From positions 474 through 59,015 of the forward strand of contig DFLL01000017.1 of the NCBI GenBank assembly GCA_002375205.1: DNA of 58,542 bases, in the 5' to 3' direction. Every line of letters starts with the position of its first letter. Position 1 is the stretch's first letter. Below the pieces are notes generated by a model. The model did not search any database and had not been told where the DNA came from. It saw nothing but the letters and a program-made list of their open reading frames with translations. Position numbers and translations under genes: made by a program. Shown one piece after another: positions 17,628 to 26,752 of this stretch. The DNA comes from Caryophanales bacterium UBA3620 (GTDB taxonomy: Bacteria > Bacillota_I > Bacilli_A > RF39 > UBA660).

Positions 17628-20567
17628 TTACTTATTATTTATATCTTCTAATTTAACTGATACAATCTTACTAACACCAGACTCCTGCATTGTAATACCA
17701 TATAAAATATTTGCATACTCCATTGTTTTCTTTTTATGAGTAATAATAATAAACTGGGTATCTTTATATTTTTCTAAGTATTTACCAAATGCTTCAACAT
17801 TAGCATCATCTAAAGCTGCCTCTACCTCATCAAATAAACAAAATGGTACTGGTCTAATATTTAATATAGCAAATAATAAACTAATTGCTGTAAAAGTTTT
17901 TTCTCCACCCGATAAAAGACTAATACTTTGAAGTTTTTTACCAGGAGGTTCTGCTTTTATTTCAATACCAGTCTCTAATATATTACTAGGGTCTGTTAGA
18001 ATTAGTTCTGCTCTTCCGCCTCTAAATAATTCTCGATATACTTTTTTAAATTCTTCTCTTACCTTTTCAAAAGTAGTAAGAAGTTTTTCCTTCATAATAC
18101 CATCCATCTCATTAATAATATCATATAAAGTATTCTCAGCATTAATTAAATCTTCCTTCTGATTAGTTAGAAAATCAAATCTTGCCTTAGCTTTGTCATA
18201 TTCTTCTGGTGCATCAAGATTAACATTACCAATATATTCAATTTCCTTCTTAAGTCTTACCACTTCATCTCTAGCGGTACTCATTTCCATATCTAAAGAA
18301 TAATTATCTTTAGCAAAATCATAAGTCATATTATAATTTTCATTAAGATTATTAAGTAAATTATCAAGAGATACATCCGCTCTATTAATTTTAATATTTA
18401 AATTACTTAATTCTTTTTCTTTCTTATTAATATAACTATTACTACTTCTAGAAATCTCTTCTAATTCATTAATATTATTATTAATATTATCTTCTTCTAC
18501 TTTAAGTATCGATATTTCTTTATTAATATTAGATATATCTTCTCTTACTTTAGATAATTTAGATAAAGATTCATCTTCTAGAGACTCGTTATTCGTAATA
18601 CTATCTAAATCTTTTAATTCATTTTCTTTTTCTATCTTATTCTTAATATTATTATTAATTGTTTCATCTATTGAATAAATCTTTGTCTCAATATTGGTCT
18701 TTTCATTTTGATTACTATATAATTCACTATTTTTAATATTAATATCTTTATCAATACTATTCATATCATTAAGTAAATTCTTATTCTTTTCTTCTAATAA
18801 TTTTTTCTTCTTTTGTATCTCTTCTAATTCATACTTTAATGATAAAACATTTTGTGATTTAGTAATAGATCCACCAGTAAGAGAGCCTCCAACATTTACT
18901 ACTTGTCCATCTAATGTTACTATCTTATATCTTTTGTTTATCTTATCACTAATAATATTTGCATTATCAATATTATCACAAATAATCACATTACCAAGTA
19001 CATTAGATATAATATTTGTATATATACTATCATAAGTAGTAAGAGAACTTGCTATGCCAATATAACCTTCCATATTATTTAAAATACTAAGTACATCATC
19101 AGTAATATATTTACCAGTAATTTTATCAATTGGATAAAAAGTAGCTCTACCTAAATTATTATTCTTTAAATAATAAATAAGTTCTTTAGCAGTACTAGAA
19201 GTATCTACGACTAAGTATGAAGATGCTCCCCCTAGAGCTATGTTAATCGCTGTATTATATCCACTTTCAGTATCAATAAGAGAGCCAATAACATTATGTA
19301 CTCCATTAAATTTAGGATTATCCAAAATACTTTTAATCTGTTTAGGAATTGTACTATTATTAGATATAGCATTATCTAAATATTCTTCCCTGTATTTAAA
19401 ACTATCTATCTCTCTATTATTTTTAATAATCTGATTATTAAGATTATTCTTCTTAGTACTAAGTTCATTTACTTTATCAGTAATACTCTTAATACTAGAA
19501 GTTATTACTTCTAATTTTTTATTATATACTTCTTTCTCATTATTTAAATTATTAATAACGGTATCAATATTAATAATATCTTCTTTTAAAGAAATAATAT
19601 TATTACTAATCTTACCAATTTCATCTTTATATTTATTTCTTTCTTCATATAACTTAATATCTGAAGTAATTTCTTGTTCTTTCTTAGATAATTCTAATAA
19701 TAATTCTTGTTTACTATTAATATCGTCTCTTACTTTCTTTACTTTATCTTTATATTTAAGTATATCGACATCATAAGAACTATTATTAGAAGACAGTTCT
19801 GCTAGTTCATCTTCAAGAGTTTTAGCTTTATTCTTATCTTCTTGGTAGATAAAATTTAAATCCGTAATCATTTTAACAAGTAAAGCAATTTCAATATTAG
19901 ATAATTTAGTTTTAATCTCTGCATACTTCTTAGCTTTATTAGAAGCTTCTTCAAGAGGAATAATATTATTATTAAGTTCATTAATAATATCACTTACTCT
20001 ATTTAAATTTTGATTAGTTTTTTCTAATTTTCTTAAAGCTTCTTCTTTTCTTCTTTTATATTTAAGTACCCCAGCAGCTTCTTCAAATATTACTCTTCTG
20101 TCTTCTGGTTTATTAGATAGTATTTCATCTATTTTACCTTGGCTTATAATATTAAAGCTTTCTTTAGCAGTACCAGAGTCTGCTAGTAACTCGGTAATAT
20201 CTTTTAATCTTACTCTTTCATTATTTATATAATATTCATTTTCACCACTACGATAAGCAACTCTCTTTATAGATACTTCACTAAAATCTATAGGAAGTGT
20301 TTTATCCTCATTATCAAATACCAAAGTAACAGAAGCCGAATTTAAAGCTTTTCTACTTTCACTACCAGAGAATATTACATCACTAGAGGAGTCTCCCCTC
20401 AAAGACTTCATCGATTGTTCTCCTAATACCCACCTAACAGCATCTACGATATTAGATTTACCGGATCCATTAGGTCCTACTACACCATTAATATTTTTAC
20501 CAAAACTAATTGTTACTTTATCTGCAAAAGATTTAAATCCATATGTTCTTATTTCTTTTAAGTACAT
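17628..20567 (-). CDS. smc: Chromosome segregation protein SMC (short form)
   Basis: Protein of 979 residues, clearly shorter than the usual about 1,150-1,190; the loss is in the coiled-coil arms. N-terminal head with Walker A GPNGSGKSN (32-40). First coiled coil, then the hinge at about 400-520 (GVHNVIGSLIDTESGYNTAI, ending VVNVGGSLTGGS). Second coiled coil, then the C-terminal head with signature LLSGGEKTF and Walker B CLFDEVEAALDD. SMC with ScpA and ScpB (scpB/scpA at 50076-51370) forms the condensin that loads at ori and aligns chromosome arms. It has its own TTGATA/TAAAAT promoter. AGGATG precedes the ATG. Confidence 0.96.
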   Translation of the reverse strand: MYLKEIRTYGFKSFADKVTISFGKNINGVVGPNGSGKSNIVDAVRWVLGEQSMKSLRGDSSSDVIFSGSESRKALNSASVTLVFDNEDKTLPIDFSEVSIKRVAYRSGENEYYINNERVRLKDITELLADSGTAKESFNIISQGKIDEILSNKPEDRRVIFEEAAGVLKYKRRKEEALRKLEKTNQNLNRVSDIINELNNNIIPLEEASNKAKKYAEIKTKLSNIEIALLVKMITDLNFIYQEDKNKAKTLEDELAELSSNNSSYDVDILKYKDKVKKVRDDINSKQELLLELSKKEQEITSDIKLYEERNKYKDEIGKISNNIISLKEDIINIDTVINNLNNEKEVYNKKLEVITSSIKSITDKVNELSTKKNNLNNQIIKNNREIDSFKYREEYLDNAISNNSTIPKQIKSILDNPKFNGVHNVIGSLIDTESGYNTAINIALGGASSYLVVDTSSTAKELIYYLKNNNLGRATFYPIDKITGKYITDDVLSILNNMEGYIGIASSLTTYDSIYTNIISNVLGNVIICDNIDNANIISDKINKRYKIVTLDGQVVNVGGSLTGGSITKSQNVLSLKYELEEIQKKKKLLEEKNKNLLNDMNSIDKDINIKNSELYSNQNEKTNIETKIYSIDETINNNIKNKIEKENELKDLDSITNNESLEDESLSKLSKVREDISNINKEISILKVEEDNINNNINELEEISRSSNSYINKKEKELSNLNIKINRADVSLDNLLNNLNENYNMTYDFAKDNYSLDMEMSTARDEVVRLKKEIEYIGNVNLDAPEEYDKAKARFDFLTNQKEDLINAENTLYDIINEMDGIMKEKLLTTFEKVREEFKKVYRELFRGGRAELILTDPSNILETGIEIKAEPPGKKLQSISLLSGGEKTFTAISLLFAILNIRPVPFCLFDEVEAALDDANVEAFGKYLEKYKDTQFIIITHKKKTMEYANILYGITMQESGVSKIVSVKLEDINNK

Positions 20568-20588
20568 TTTTTCACATCCTACTACCTA

Positions 20589-20617
20589 ATTTTACTATAT
20601 TTTTTAAGGAATATCAA
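20589..20617 (-). promoter_or_regulatory. Promoter of smc
   Basis: Minus strand TTGATA (20617-20612), 17-bp spacer, TAAAAT (20594-20589), ending 22 bp before the smc ATG. The remaining stretch up to 20784 is AT-rich, with no open frame or structure that I can support. Confidence 0.55.
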
Positions 20618-20784
20618 GGTATTAAACATCATAAAAACTAGTAAATTATCTTTTAAATAAATCAATAGCTAACAATATATTCATGAAACAATAAATACTC
20701 CAATCTAATTAATAATATTTATTTCAAATAATATTCACAAATACTTTTTTCTAACATTATTCTATTTGATTCCCTCATATAAAC

Positions 20785-20814
20785 CCTTAAAAGAGAAGCA
20801 AATTTTGCTTCTCC
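20785..20814 (-). terminator. Terminator of the division gene cluster
   Basis: Minus strand GAGAAGCAAA pairs with TTTGCTTCTC, followed by TTTTAAGG. It ends the mraZ-rsmH-ftsL-PBP transcript after the 34-codon frame. Confidence 0.8.
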
Positions 20815-20852
20815 ATAATATATACTTAATAATTTAGAATAATTCAATAACA

Positions 20853-20957
20853 TTACTTAATAATAGCATTGCCCAAATATACTCCTAGTACAGCACATAT
20901 TAGCATTATTAATATTGTATATATCAACTTTGATCTTTCATTTGTTTCTTCATTCAT
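20853..20957 (-). CDS. Very short single-span membrane protein after the PBP gene
   Basis: Frame of 34 codons. The ATG at 20957 lies 8 bases after a GAGGTGG ribosome site that overlaps the TGA stop of the PBP gene. The product starts MNEETNERSK and then has one hydrophobic span (LIYTILIMLICAVLGVYLG) and a short end. The position, the good ribosome site and the placement before the operon terminator suggest it is translated with the division genes. No family can be named. Short membrane proteins are common division or cell-wall modulators, but that role is a guess. Confidence 0.55.
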   Translation of the reverse strand: MNEETNERSKLIYTILIMLICAVLGVYLGNAIIK

Positions 20958-20967
20958 GATTACCACC

Positions 20968-23127
20968 TCAATACTTTGATTTAAATTTTACTTCTAATGA
21001 AGTATCAACAATACTACCAGGTTCAATATTCTGTTCGTAAACATAGCCATTACCAAAAGTAGTATATTCTATATCCATTAATTTTAGTATATTGTTAGCT
21101 TCTTTATAAGATAAACCAATTAAGTTAGGCATAATATTATCAAGCCGATTAGTTTTAAGAATTACTAAATCATCTTCATAAATAGTAGTACTACTTTTAG
21201 GATATTGATCTATTATCCTATCACCATCACCAAGTACCATAACTCTAATATTTTTAGATTCTAATAAATTCTTTATATCAATAACATTTTTATTATAATA
21301 TGCTTCTATTAATACTTCTTCTTTATCCTTAACTTTTTCCGTAATATTTAAATATTTAGTAATATTTTGTTCCACTTCTCTTATCATCGGAGCTATATAA
21401 TTATATCCATCTTTTGGTCTTCTGACAGCGGCATATAAAATAATTTCAGGGTCATTTCCGGGAAACATTCCCGAAAATGAATAAATATAATCAGAATTAC
21501 CCATCATATATTTTCCCTTTTTATAATCAAATATTTGGGCAGTACCAGTCTTACCAATCAAATCATAACCATCCATATAATACGCATAACCAGTAGCAAT
21601 ACTGCTATCTCCATTAATAACACTTCTCATTAATTCTTTAATTTTATTAATAGTATCTGAACTTGCAACAGTTCCCAAAGAAGTTTTTTTACCAGTAAAT
21701 ATTTCTTCTTTAGTATCACTATCTACTATTTTATCTATAACATATGGTTTTAACATTTCACCATTATTAGCAATCGAAGTAAGAGCCTTAATATGTTGTA
21801 TAGGAGTAGTATTAATACCTTGTCCATATCCAGCAGTAGCAGTTTCTACTTGATATTTAAAATCAATATCACCCTTTTCTTCTCTTTCTAGGGTAAATCC
21901 TGTACTGCTACCAAAACCATATTTTTCGTAGCAGGCTTTTAATTCATTTCTGTTAATGGTAGTTTCAACTAAATTAGCTACCGCTATATTAGAAGACAAA
22001 GCAAAACCTTTATCATAACTAATCCTTCCCCATCCTTTTTTATTCCAATCGCTAATAGTAACAGTACTATCATCAATCTCTGAAGTATAAGTTTTACTAC
22101 CAGATTCATAAGTATCATCACCACGATATCTACCAGAATCAATAGCACACATATAACTAAATATCTTCATTGTCGAACCCGGTTCATAAGAATACCCCAC
22201 TAAAGGGTCAATATATGAAGTCATATTCCTAATATTTGGATCAAAAGAAGGAGTACTAGAGTATCCAAGTATAGCACCAGTCTTAGCGTCAGCTACTATT
22301 AAGAGTACCCACTCTGCATCAGATTCTTCTTGAGCCTTTTTAACAGCATTCTCCGCAAATAATTCAATATTAGAATCAATAGTTAAATATATATCACTGC
22401 CATTTTTCGCAGGTTCTACATATTCTCGACCATTAGCAATCTTATAACCATACTTGTCTTTTTCATATGTAACATAACCTAGTTTACCTGATAACATATC
22501 ATCATAATACTCTTCTATACCAAGTTCCCCAATTATTCTATTAATACCATCTATATCCTTATTAATAGTATAACCAAGTATATATGAAGCAAAATCTCCG
22601 TTAGGATAATATCTCTTAATATCCTTAATAAAATCTATCCCTTGGATATTAAGGCTTTCTATTTCTTCTTTCGTTATTTCCGTAATGCCCTTACCAATAT
22701 TACCAAATTCAACTTGATATTTATTATTATCTTTACCATTTTGTAATATTTTCTTAATCTCGTCGGCATCTGCATTTAACATTTTTGCCAATTTAATACT
22801 TGTACCATCAATATCCTCAACATAATTTTTATTACCTTTAGCATCAACTCTTTTTTCCGATAGATAAGCAAGAAGTGTATAGCTAGATACATCAACTGCT
22901 AAAGTCTCCCCATCTTTATCATAAATAGTACCCCTCGTAGGTATCAAAACCTCTTCCTCAGTATTCCTATTTTTAATAAATAAACTTATTTTTGAATCTC
23001 CTACTTTATAATCTACTAAGCAAAGATAACAAAGTCTTACCATTAAAACAACAAATAAAAAAAAGGTAACAAAAATAACAATATTACTCACATGAAATCT
23101 ATCATTATTTTTATTAACCTTCTTCAT
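20968..23127 (-). CDS. Class B penicillin-binding protein with C-terminal PASTA domain (FtsI/SpoVD type)
   Basis: Protein of 719 residues from the ATG at 23127 (site AAGGTG); a GTG three codons earlier is less likely. One membrane span near residues 15-37, a dimerisation domain, then a transpeptidase domain with S-x-x-K in EPGSTMKIF, S-x-N in ALSSNIAVAN and K-T-G in LIGKTGTAQIF. A PASTA domain ends the protein (MPNLIGLSYKEANNILKLMD). It cross-links septal peptidoglycan. In dcw order after ftsL it takes the place of FtsI/PBP2B. The PASTA domain also fits SpoVD, the spore-cortex paralogue, so the symbol is left open. The stop codon is TGA. Confidence 0.93.
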   Translation of the reverse strand: MKKVNKNNDRFHVSNIVIFVTFFLFVVLMVRLCYLCLVDYKVGDSKISLFIKNRNTEEEVLIPTRGTIYDKDGETLAVDVSSYTLLAYLSEKRVDAKGNKNYVEDIDGTSIKLAKMLNADADEIKKILQNGKDNNKYQVEFGNIGKGITEITKEEIESLNIQGIDFIKDIKRYYPNGDFASYILGYTINKDIDGINRIIGELGIEEYYDDMLSGKLGYVTYEKDKYGYKIANGREYVEPAKNGSDIYLTIDSNIELFAENAVKKAQEESDAEWVLLIVADAKTGAILGYSSTPSFDPNIRNMTSYIDPLVGYSYEPGSTMKIFSYMCAIDSGRYRGDDTYESGSKTYTSEIDDSTVTISDWNKKGWGRISYDKGFALSSNIAVANLVETTINRNELKACYEKYGFGSSTGFTLEREEKGDIDFKYQVETATAGYGQGINTTPIQHIKALTSIANNGEMLKPYVIDKIVDSDTKEEIFTGKKTSLGTVASSDTINKIKELMRSVINGDSSIATGYAYYMDGYDLIGKTGTAQIFDYKKGKYMMGNSDYIYSFSGMFPGNDPEIILYAAVRRPKDGYNYIAPMIREVEQNITKYLNITEKVKDKEEVLIEAYYNKNVIDIKNLLESKNIRVMVLGDGDRIIDQYPKSSTTIYEDDLVILKTNRLDNIMPNLIGLSYKEANNILKLMDIEYTTFGNGYVYEQNIEPGSIVDTSLEVKFKSKY

Positions 23128-23137
23128 ATTAATCACC

Positions 23138-23425
23138 TTATTCTACTGTCAATATATTTTCATTATTATATGATAAGCCCAAATTTCTACTTACAATCTG
23201 AATATTCTCTAAAGAAGCCATTTCATTTATTTTCATTGCTAAACTCTCATTAGTATTTTCTTGCACTTCAACCTTTTCATTCATCCTTTGAAGTTCAATA
23301 TTCATCTTAGACACTGTTGCACTAGTAAAGACAATTCCCACTAGTAAAAGTATCATCATAAAAATACTACTCTTACATATAAATCTTTCTAATTTCGTAA
23401 GTCCCTTCTTTTTCTTTTTTTTCAT
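23138..23425 (-). CDS. ftsL: Cell division protein FtsL
   Basis: Protein of 95 residues. Lys-rich cytoplasmic tail, one membrane span at about 18-40 (SSIFMMILLLVGIVFTSATV), then a short extracellular leucine-zipper-like helix (MNIELQRMNEKVEVQENTNE). Sequence similarity is low, as is usual for FtsL, but topology, size and position between rsmH and the PBP gene are exactly as expected. FtsL with DivIC/FtsB recruits and activates the septal synthase. AAGGA precedes the ATG, which lies 4 bp after the TGA of rsmH. Confidence 0.85.
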   Translation of the reverse strand: MKKKKKKGLTKLERFICKSSIFMMILLLVGIVFTSATVSKMNIELQRMNEKVEVQENTNESLAMKINEMASLENIQIVSRNLGLSYNNENILTVE

Positions 23426-23429
23426 ATTA

Positions 23430-24350
23430 TCATTCCTTTATTCTTTCAATAACTCTAAGTCTCGAAGACCTAGCTCTATTATTCTCTTCTAGTTCTTCTC
23501 TACTAGGAGTAATATTAGCTATAAGTTTATATTTAGGTTCTAATCCTTCTGGTATAAATGGTAATTTAGATAAATTACCATCTACCTTTGAGTACTTATT
23601 AAATATATCTTTAACTATTCTATCTTCTAACGAATGGAAAGTAATAACTGATATTCTTCCACCTACTTTAAGCATTGAAATAGCATCTTCTAATGCTATC
23701 TTAAGAACCTCAAGTTCATTATTAACTTCAATTCTAATAGCTTGAAAAGACTTTCTTGCTGGATGAGAATCCTTCATTGCCTTAAATGGCATACTCTTCT
23801 TTATTACTTCTACTAATTCTAAAGTAGTTCTAATAGGTTTAATACTTCTTTCTTTAATAATATTTTTAGCAATACTAGTAGCATATTTTTCTTCGCCATA
23901 ATCTCTAAGTACTCTAACAAGTTCCTCATAAGAATACTCATTAACAACATTATAAGCCGAAAAATCTTTACTAGTATCCATTCTCATATCAAGAGGAGCA
24001 TCATTATGATAACTAAATCCTCTTTCTGCAATATCAAGTTGCGGAGAACTAACACCTAAGTCAAAGACAATACCATCTATCTCACTAATATTTCTTTTAT
24101 TTAATTCTTCTTTTAAATTAGCAAAATTAGACTTAATTATTTCATAATTATCACTAATCTCGCTTAGTTTCTTTTCACTATAATCAATTGCCATATCATC
24201 TTGATCAAAGGCGAAAAGAAAGCCCCTTTTTATTCTTTTCAAAATTAAACCACTATGTCCCCCAAAGCCAAGTGTAGCATCAACATATATACCATCTATT
24301 TTAATATTTAGATTATCAATTGCTTCATTTAAAAGTACTGTCTTATGCAT
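23430..24350 (-). CDS. rsmH: 16S rRNA m4C1402 methyltransferase RsmH (MraW)
   Basis: Protein of 306 residues from the ATG at 24350 (MHKTVLLNEAI), preceded by AAGGA; this start overlaps the end of mraZ. SAM-binding motifs: VDATLGFGGHSGLILKRI, then FAFDQDD, DGIVFDLGVSSPQLD and ERGFSYHNDAPLDMRMD. The C-terminal block VITFHSLEDRIVKD is intact. It methylates C1402 of 16S rRNA with SAM. Second gene of the division operon. Confidence 0.97.
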   Translation of the reverse strand: MHKTVLLNEAIDNLNIKIDGIYVDATLGFGGHSGLILKRIKRGFLFAFDQDDMAIDYSEKKLSEISDNYEIIKSNFANLKEELNKRNISEIDGIVFDLGVSSPQLDIAERGFSYHNDAPLDMRMDTSKDFSAYNVVNEYSYEELVRVLRDYGEEKYATSIAKNIIKERSIKPIRTTLELVEVIKKSMPFKAMKDSHPARKSFQAIRIEVNNELEVLKIALEDAISMLKVGGRISVITFHSLEDRIVKDIFNKYSKVDGNLSKLPFIPEGLEPKYKLIANITPSREELEENNRARSSRLRVIERIKE

Positions 24351-24783
24351 CAATATCAAATCCTTCAAACAAGTTTTCTGCTACCCCTTCAATAGCAGAA
24401 GTATTTTCTTCGATTAGTGCATCAAATTTATCACTTGCCCACACTTCTAGGCGATCATTAACCCCAATAATCGTACATTCTTTTTGAATATTAGCATAGT
24501 TAATAAGATTTGATGGTATATTAATTCTACCTTGCTTATCAAATTCACATACAGTAGCGCTAGATAAAAAGAATCTATTAAAAGTTCGTGCATCTTTTTT
24601 AGTAAATGGAAGTGTTTGTAATTTAGTGACAATCTTTTCCCATTGACCCTTAGAATAAATAAATAAGCATCCATCTAGTCCACGAGTAACAATAAACTCT
24701 TTACCAATTTCATCTCTAAACTTAGAAGGTATAATTAATCTTCCCTTTTCATCAATATTATGATGATATTCTCCAATTAACAT
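24343..24783 (-). CDS. mraZ: Transcriptional regulator MraZ
   Basis: Protein of 146 residues from the ATG at 24783 (MLIGEYHHNIDEKGRLIIPS). Two SpoVT/AbrB-like halves, each with the DKGRINIP-type loop (DEKGRLIIPSKFR and DKQGRINIPSNL). MraZ rings bind TGGG-type repeats before the division operon and adjust its expression. Three such repeats lie right before this gene, so autoregulation is very likely. The GTG at 24795 would place the start inside the operator and is not chosen. The 3' end overlaps rsmH. Confidence 0.95.
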   Translation of the reverse strand: MLIGEYHHNIDEKGRLIIPSKFRDEIGKEFIVTRGLDGCLFIYSKGQWEKIVTKLQTLPFTKKDARTFNRFFLSSATVCEFDKQGRINIPSNLINYANIQKECTIIGVNDRLEVWASDKFDALIEENTSAIEGVAENLFEGFDIDA

Positions 24784-24789
24784 ATTATC

Positions 24790-24814
24790 CCCCACTTTCT
24801 CCCATTTAGTGCCA
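24790..24814 (-). promoter_or_regulatory. MraZ operator: three TGG repeats at 10-bp spacing
   Basis: On the minus strand the leader reads TGGCA-ctaaa-TGGGA-gaaag-TGGGG, i.e. three 5-bp boxes with 5-bp spacers. This is the known MraZ binding pattern (TGGGN repeats). It ends 7 bp before the mraZ ATG, overlaps the ribosome site, and lies within the transcribed leader. Confidence 0.85.
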
Positions 24815-24826
24815 CTCTATGATTAT

Positions 24827-24855
24827 ATTCTACTATAAAAGTTTTACTTTGTAAA
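24827..24855 (-). promoter_or_regulatory. Promoter of the mraZ operon
   Basis: Minus strand TTTACA (24855-24850), 17-bp spacer, TAGAAT (24832-24827). A TATAAT directly after it (24827-24822) is an alternative -10 at a wider spacing. Transcription would begin just before the MraZ boxes. Confidence 0.55.
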
Positions 24856-24889
24856 TATCTTTTCTCTAATTTGACAAATTAAGTGTAAA

Positions 24890-24919
24890 GAAAAAAGAAG
24901 ATTTATTTATTCATCTTCT
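24890..24919 (-). terminator. Terminator after the extended frame of the small Cys gene
   Basis: Minus strand AGAAGAT pairs with ATCTTCT around a 10-base loop, followed by T6. It comes 20 bp after the TAG at 24939-24941, not after the TAG at 25146-25148. The transcript therefore probably includes the whole 68-codon extension. Confidence 0.75.
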
Positions 24920-24938
24920 TCATATCTTATATAATATA

Positions 24939-25145
24939 CTAATTTCTAGTTCTAAGCCTACGCTTTATTTCTTCTCTTTGTTCATTATTTAATACACCAT
25001 CTAAAGCATTTTCAATTTCTTTTAAATCAAAGTTTCGTTTTTTGAGAGTGCTAGAATCTTCTTGATCTTTTTCCCAATAAAAACTACGCTCTGGTTTAAT
25101 TGGTACTCTTCTAGGAGCATGTGAATCAACTCTATCAAGTACGTC
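24939..25145 (-). other. 68-codon open frame in phase after an amber stop
   Basis: Directly after the TAG at 25148-25146 the same frame stays open for 68 sense codons, ending in another TAG. It reads DVLDRVDSHAPRRVPIKPER, then SFYWEKDQEDSSTLKKRNF, and a helical tail with NNEQREEIKRRLRTRN. It has no ATG, GTG or TTG, so it cannot be an independent gene. Base use and the WEKD/NNEQREEI composition look coding. It is either the second half of a gene recently split by a nonsense change or a read-through product. Confidence 0.65.
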
Positions 25146-25316
25146 CTACAAATCCGGGCGATAACATGATTCCTCAAGACTTGGATTTTTCTTCATAGAA
25201 CAGGCTACAACACCAGGCATATCATCAAAATTACAAAAATATGAAAAACCCAATGGGCAATTATCTCCTGTGTCCAGTGGCATACTAATTTGTTGTTCAT
25301 CTAGATTTTTATACAT
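25146..25316 (-). CDS. Small Cys-containing protein (first part of an amber-interrupted gene)
   Basis: Product of 56 residues from the ATG at 25316, which has an excellent GAGGAGG site 9 bases before; the longer reading from 25373 runs through that site. It begins MYKNLDEQQISMPLDTGDNC and contains four cysteines in DNCPLGFSYFCNFDDMP and VVACSMKKNPSLEESCY, suggesting a metal or disulfide site. It stops at TAG, and the frame then continues for 68 more codons. No family recognised. Upstream is a 412-residue hypothetical gene on the same strand; downstream is the mraZ operon. Confidence 0.6.
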   Translation of the reverse strand: MYKNLDEQQISMPLDTGDNCPLGFSYFCNFDDMPGVVACSMKKNPSLEESCYRPDL

Positions 25317-25442
25317 TATATATTTCCTCCTCTCATCATTTAGTTTATTATACCATTTATTATAATAATGCACAAGGTTATAATTATATTTTCCAGAATA
25401 AACTCATGAGTTTTTGAACTTATGTGTTATCATTTATTATAC

Positions 25443-26681
25443 TTATTCTTCTTTCCTCTTTATTTTTTTCTTACTTTTCTTAATAATATTATCAAATAAC
25501 ACAGTAATAAAATGATATTTACCATAATTAGGATGATGTTTAATAGCAGCTATTACTCTTTCATCTTCAGTTAATTCATAATATGTTTCAATTAGTATAG
25601 ATTTAATAGTGTTATCATAGTCAGTGCCAAAATTATTTGCCATCTCATTATCAGTATACATAAATATTTCATCTATCAAATAAAATATTTCTTTTTCAAT
25701 AAAAGAATAATCTTCATTATAATTAATATAATTTTTTCTATTATTCATAAATAAATAACCATTAAAATTATTATCATCTTGATATAACATATCTAGTGCA
25801 TACATAAGTCTATATTTAACATATATTAAATCATCATCTGTACAATCATATTCTTTTTTATTAGTTCTATTATTAATAACATCTATCACTTTATTATAAA
25901 ATAATTCTTTAGTCTTTCCCTCATCAGTATTATATTTGCTTTCTTTATAAAAAGATTCCGATAAAACAAATTCTTTATCATCATCAACAAAAAATAATGT
26001 TCTAAGAAAAGGATCTTCTTTCATAACTAATTTTAATTCTTCATTTTCTATCTTCAATGCAAGAGTATCAGTACCAAGTAAGTCTTTTCTTTCTATTGAA
26101 TATCTATATAAATTATTATAATCCTGTAAAGATAAATTATTTTTCATTTGACTAAATAAAAACTTTCTCTTAATAATATTCTTCTTTAAATTATTTAAAA
26201 CACTATTTGTTAATTTATCTTTATATCTTTCAATTTCAGCTAAATTAGCATAATCCTTAATAATATTCTTTTCTAATTCTGCAGCCTTTTCATATAATTT
26301 TATTTCAACTTCAATACCTATCATTTTATATACTCGTACATTAAAATCATAGAACTTATCGATAACTTTTATTAAATTTTCATCGTGTTCACAAGATGCA
26401 TTTTCCAGTAGACTATCAATAGTTCCTATCTTAGCATATGATGACAAAGTAATCACACCATCTTCATTAAACAAAAATTCAGCATATTTATCAAAAATAA
26501 TCTCTAACTCATAATCCAAATCAAAATTCTCAATTAAAGAATCCTTTACCTCTTCAGATAGTGGTGCTTCCTCTAGAAATTCACCAATTGCTTTAGCTAA
26601 TTGTACTTTTGTTATAACTGTTTCCTTATTATGTTCCTTTAATAATTTCATTATTGTAAATAAAGTATAATTTACTGGCAT
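25443..26681 (-). CDS. Hypothetical 412-residue protein
   Basis: Soluble, mostly helical acidic protein with a strongly basic last 15 residues (KKSKKKIKRKEE). The N-terminal 60 residues (VQLAKAIGEFLEEAPLSEEV) could form a small helical domain. No catalytic motif or family recognised. GGAGACGG precedes the ATG. It lies between the amber-interrupted gene and topA, each apparently with separate transcription. Confidence 0.6.
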   Translation of the reverse strand: MPVNYTLFTIMKLLKEHNKETVITKVQLAKAIGEFLEEAPLSEEVKDSLIENFDLDYELEIIFDKYAEFLFNEDGVITLSSYAKIGTIDSLLENASCEHDENLIKVIDKFYDFNVRVYKMIGIEVEIKLYEKAAELEKNIIKDYANLAEIERYKDKLTNSVLNNLKKNIIKRKFLFSQMKNNLSLQDYNNLYRYSIERKDLLGTDTLALKIENEELKLVMKEDPFLRTLFFVDDDKEFVLSESFYKESKYNTDEGKTKELFYNKVIDVINNRTNKKEYDCTDDDLIYVKYRLMYALDMLYQDDNNFNGYLFMNNRKNYINYNEDYSFIEKEIFYLIDEIFMYTDNEMANNFGTDYDNTIKSILIETYYELTEDERVIAAIKHHPNYGKYHFITVLFDNIIKKSKKKIKRKEE

Positions 26682-26752
26682 AATCCGTCTCCTCTAATGA
26701 TATATATAATATCACAATTAAAATTCAATATCAAGAAAAAAAACATATATTT

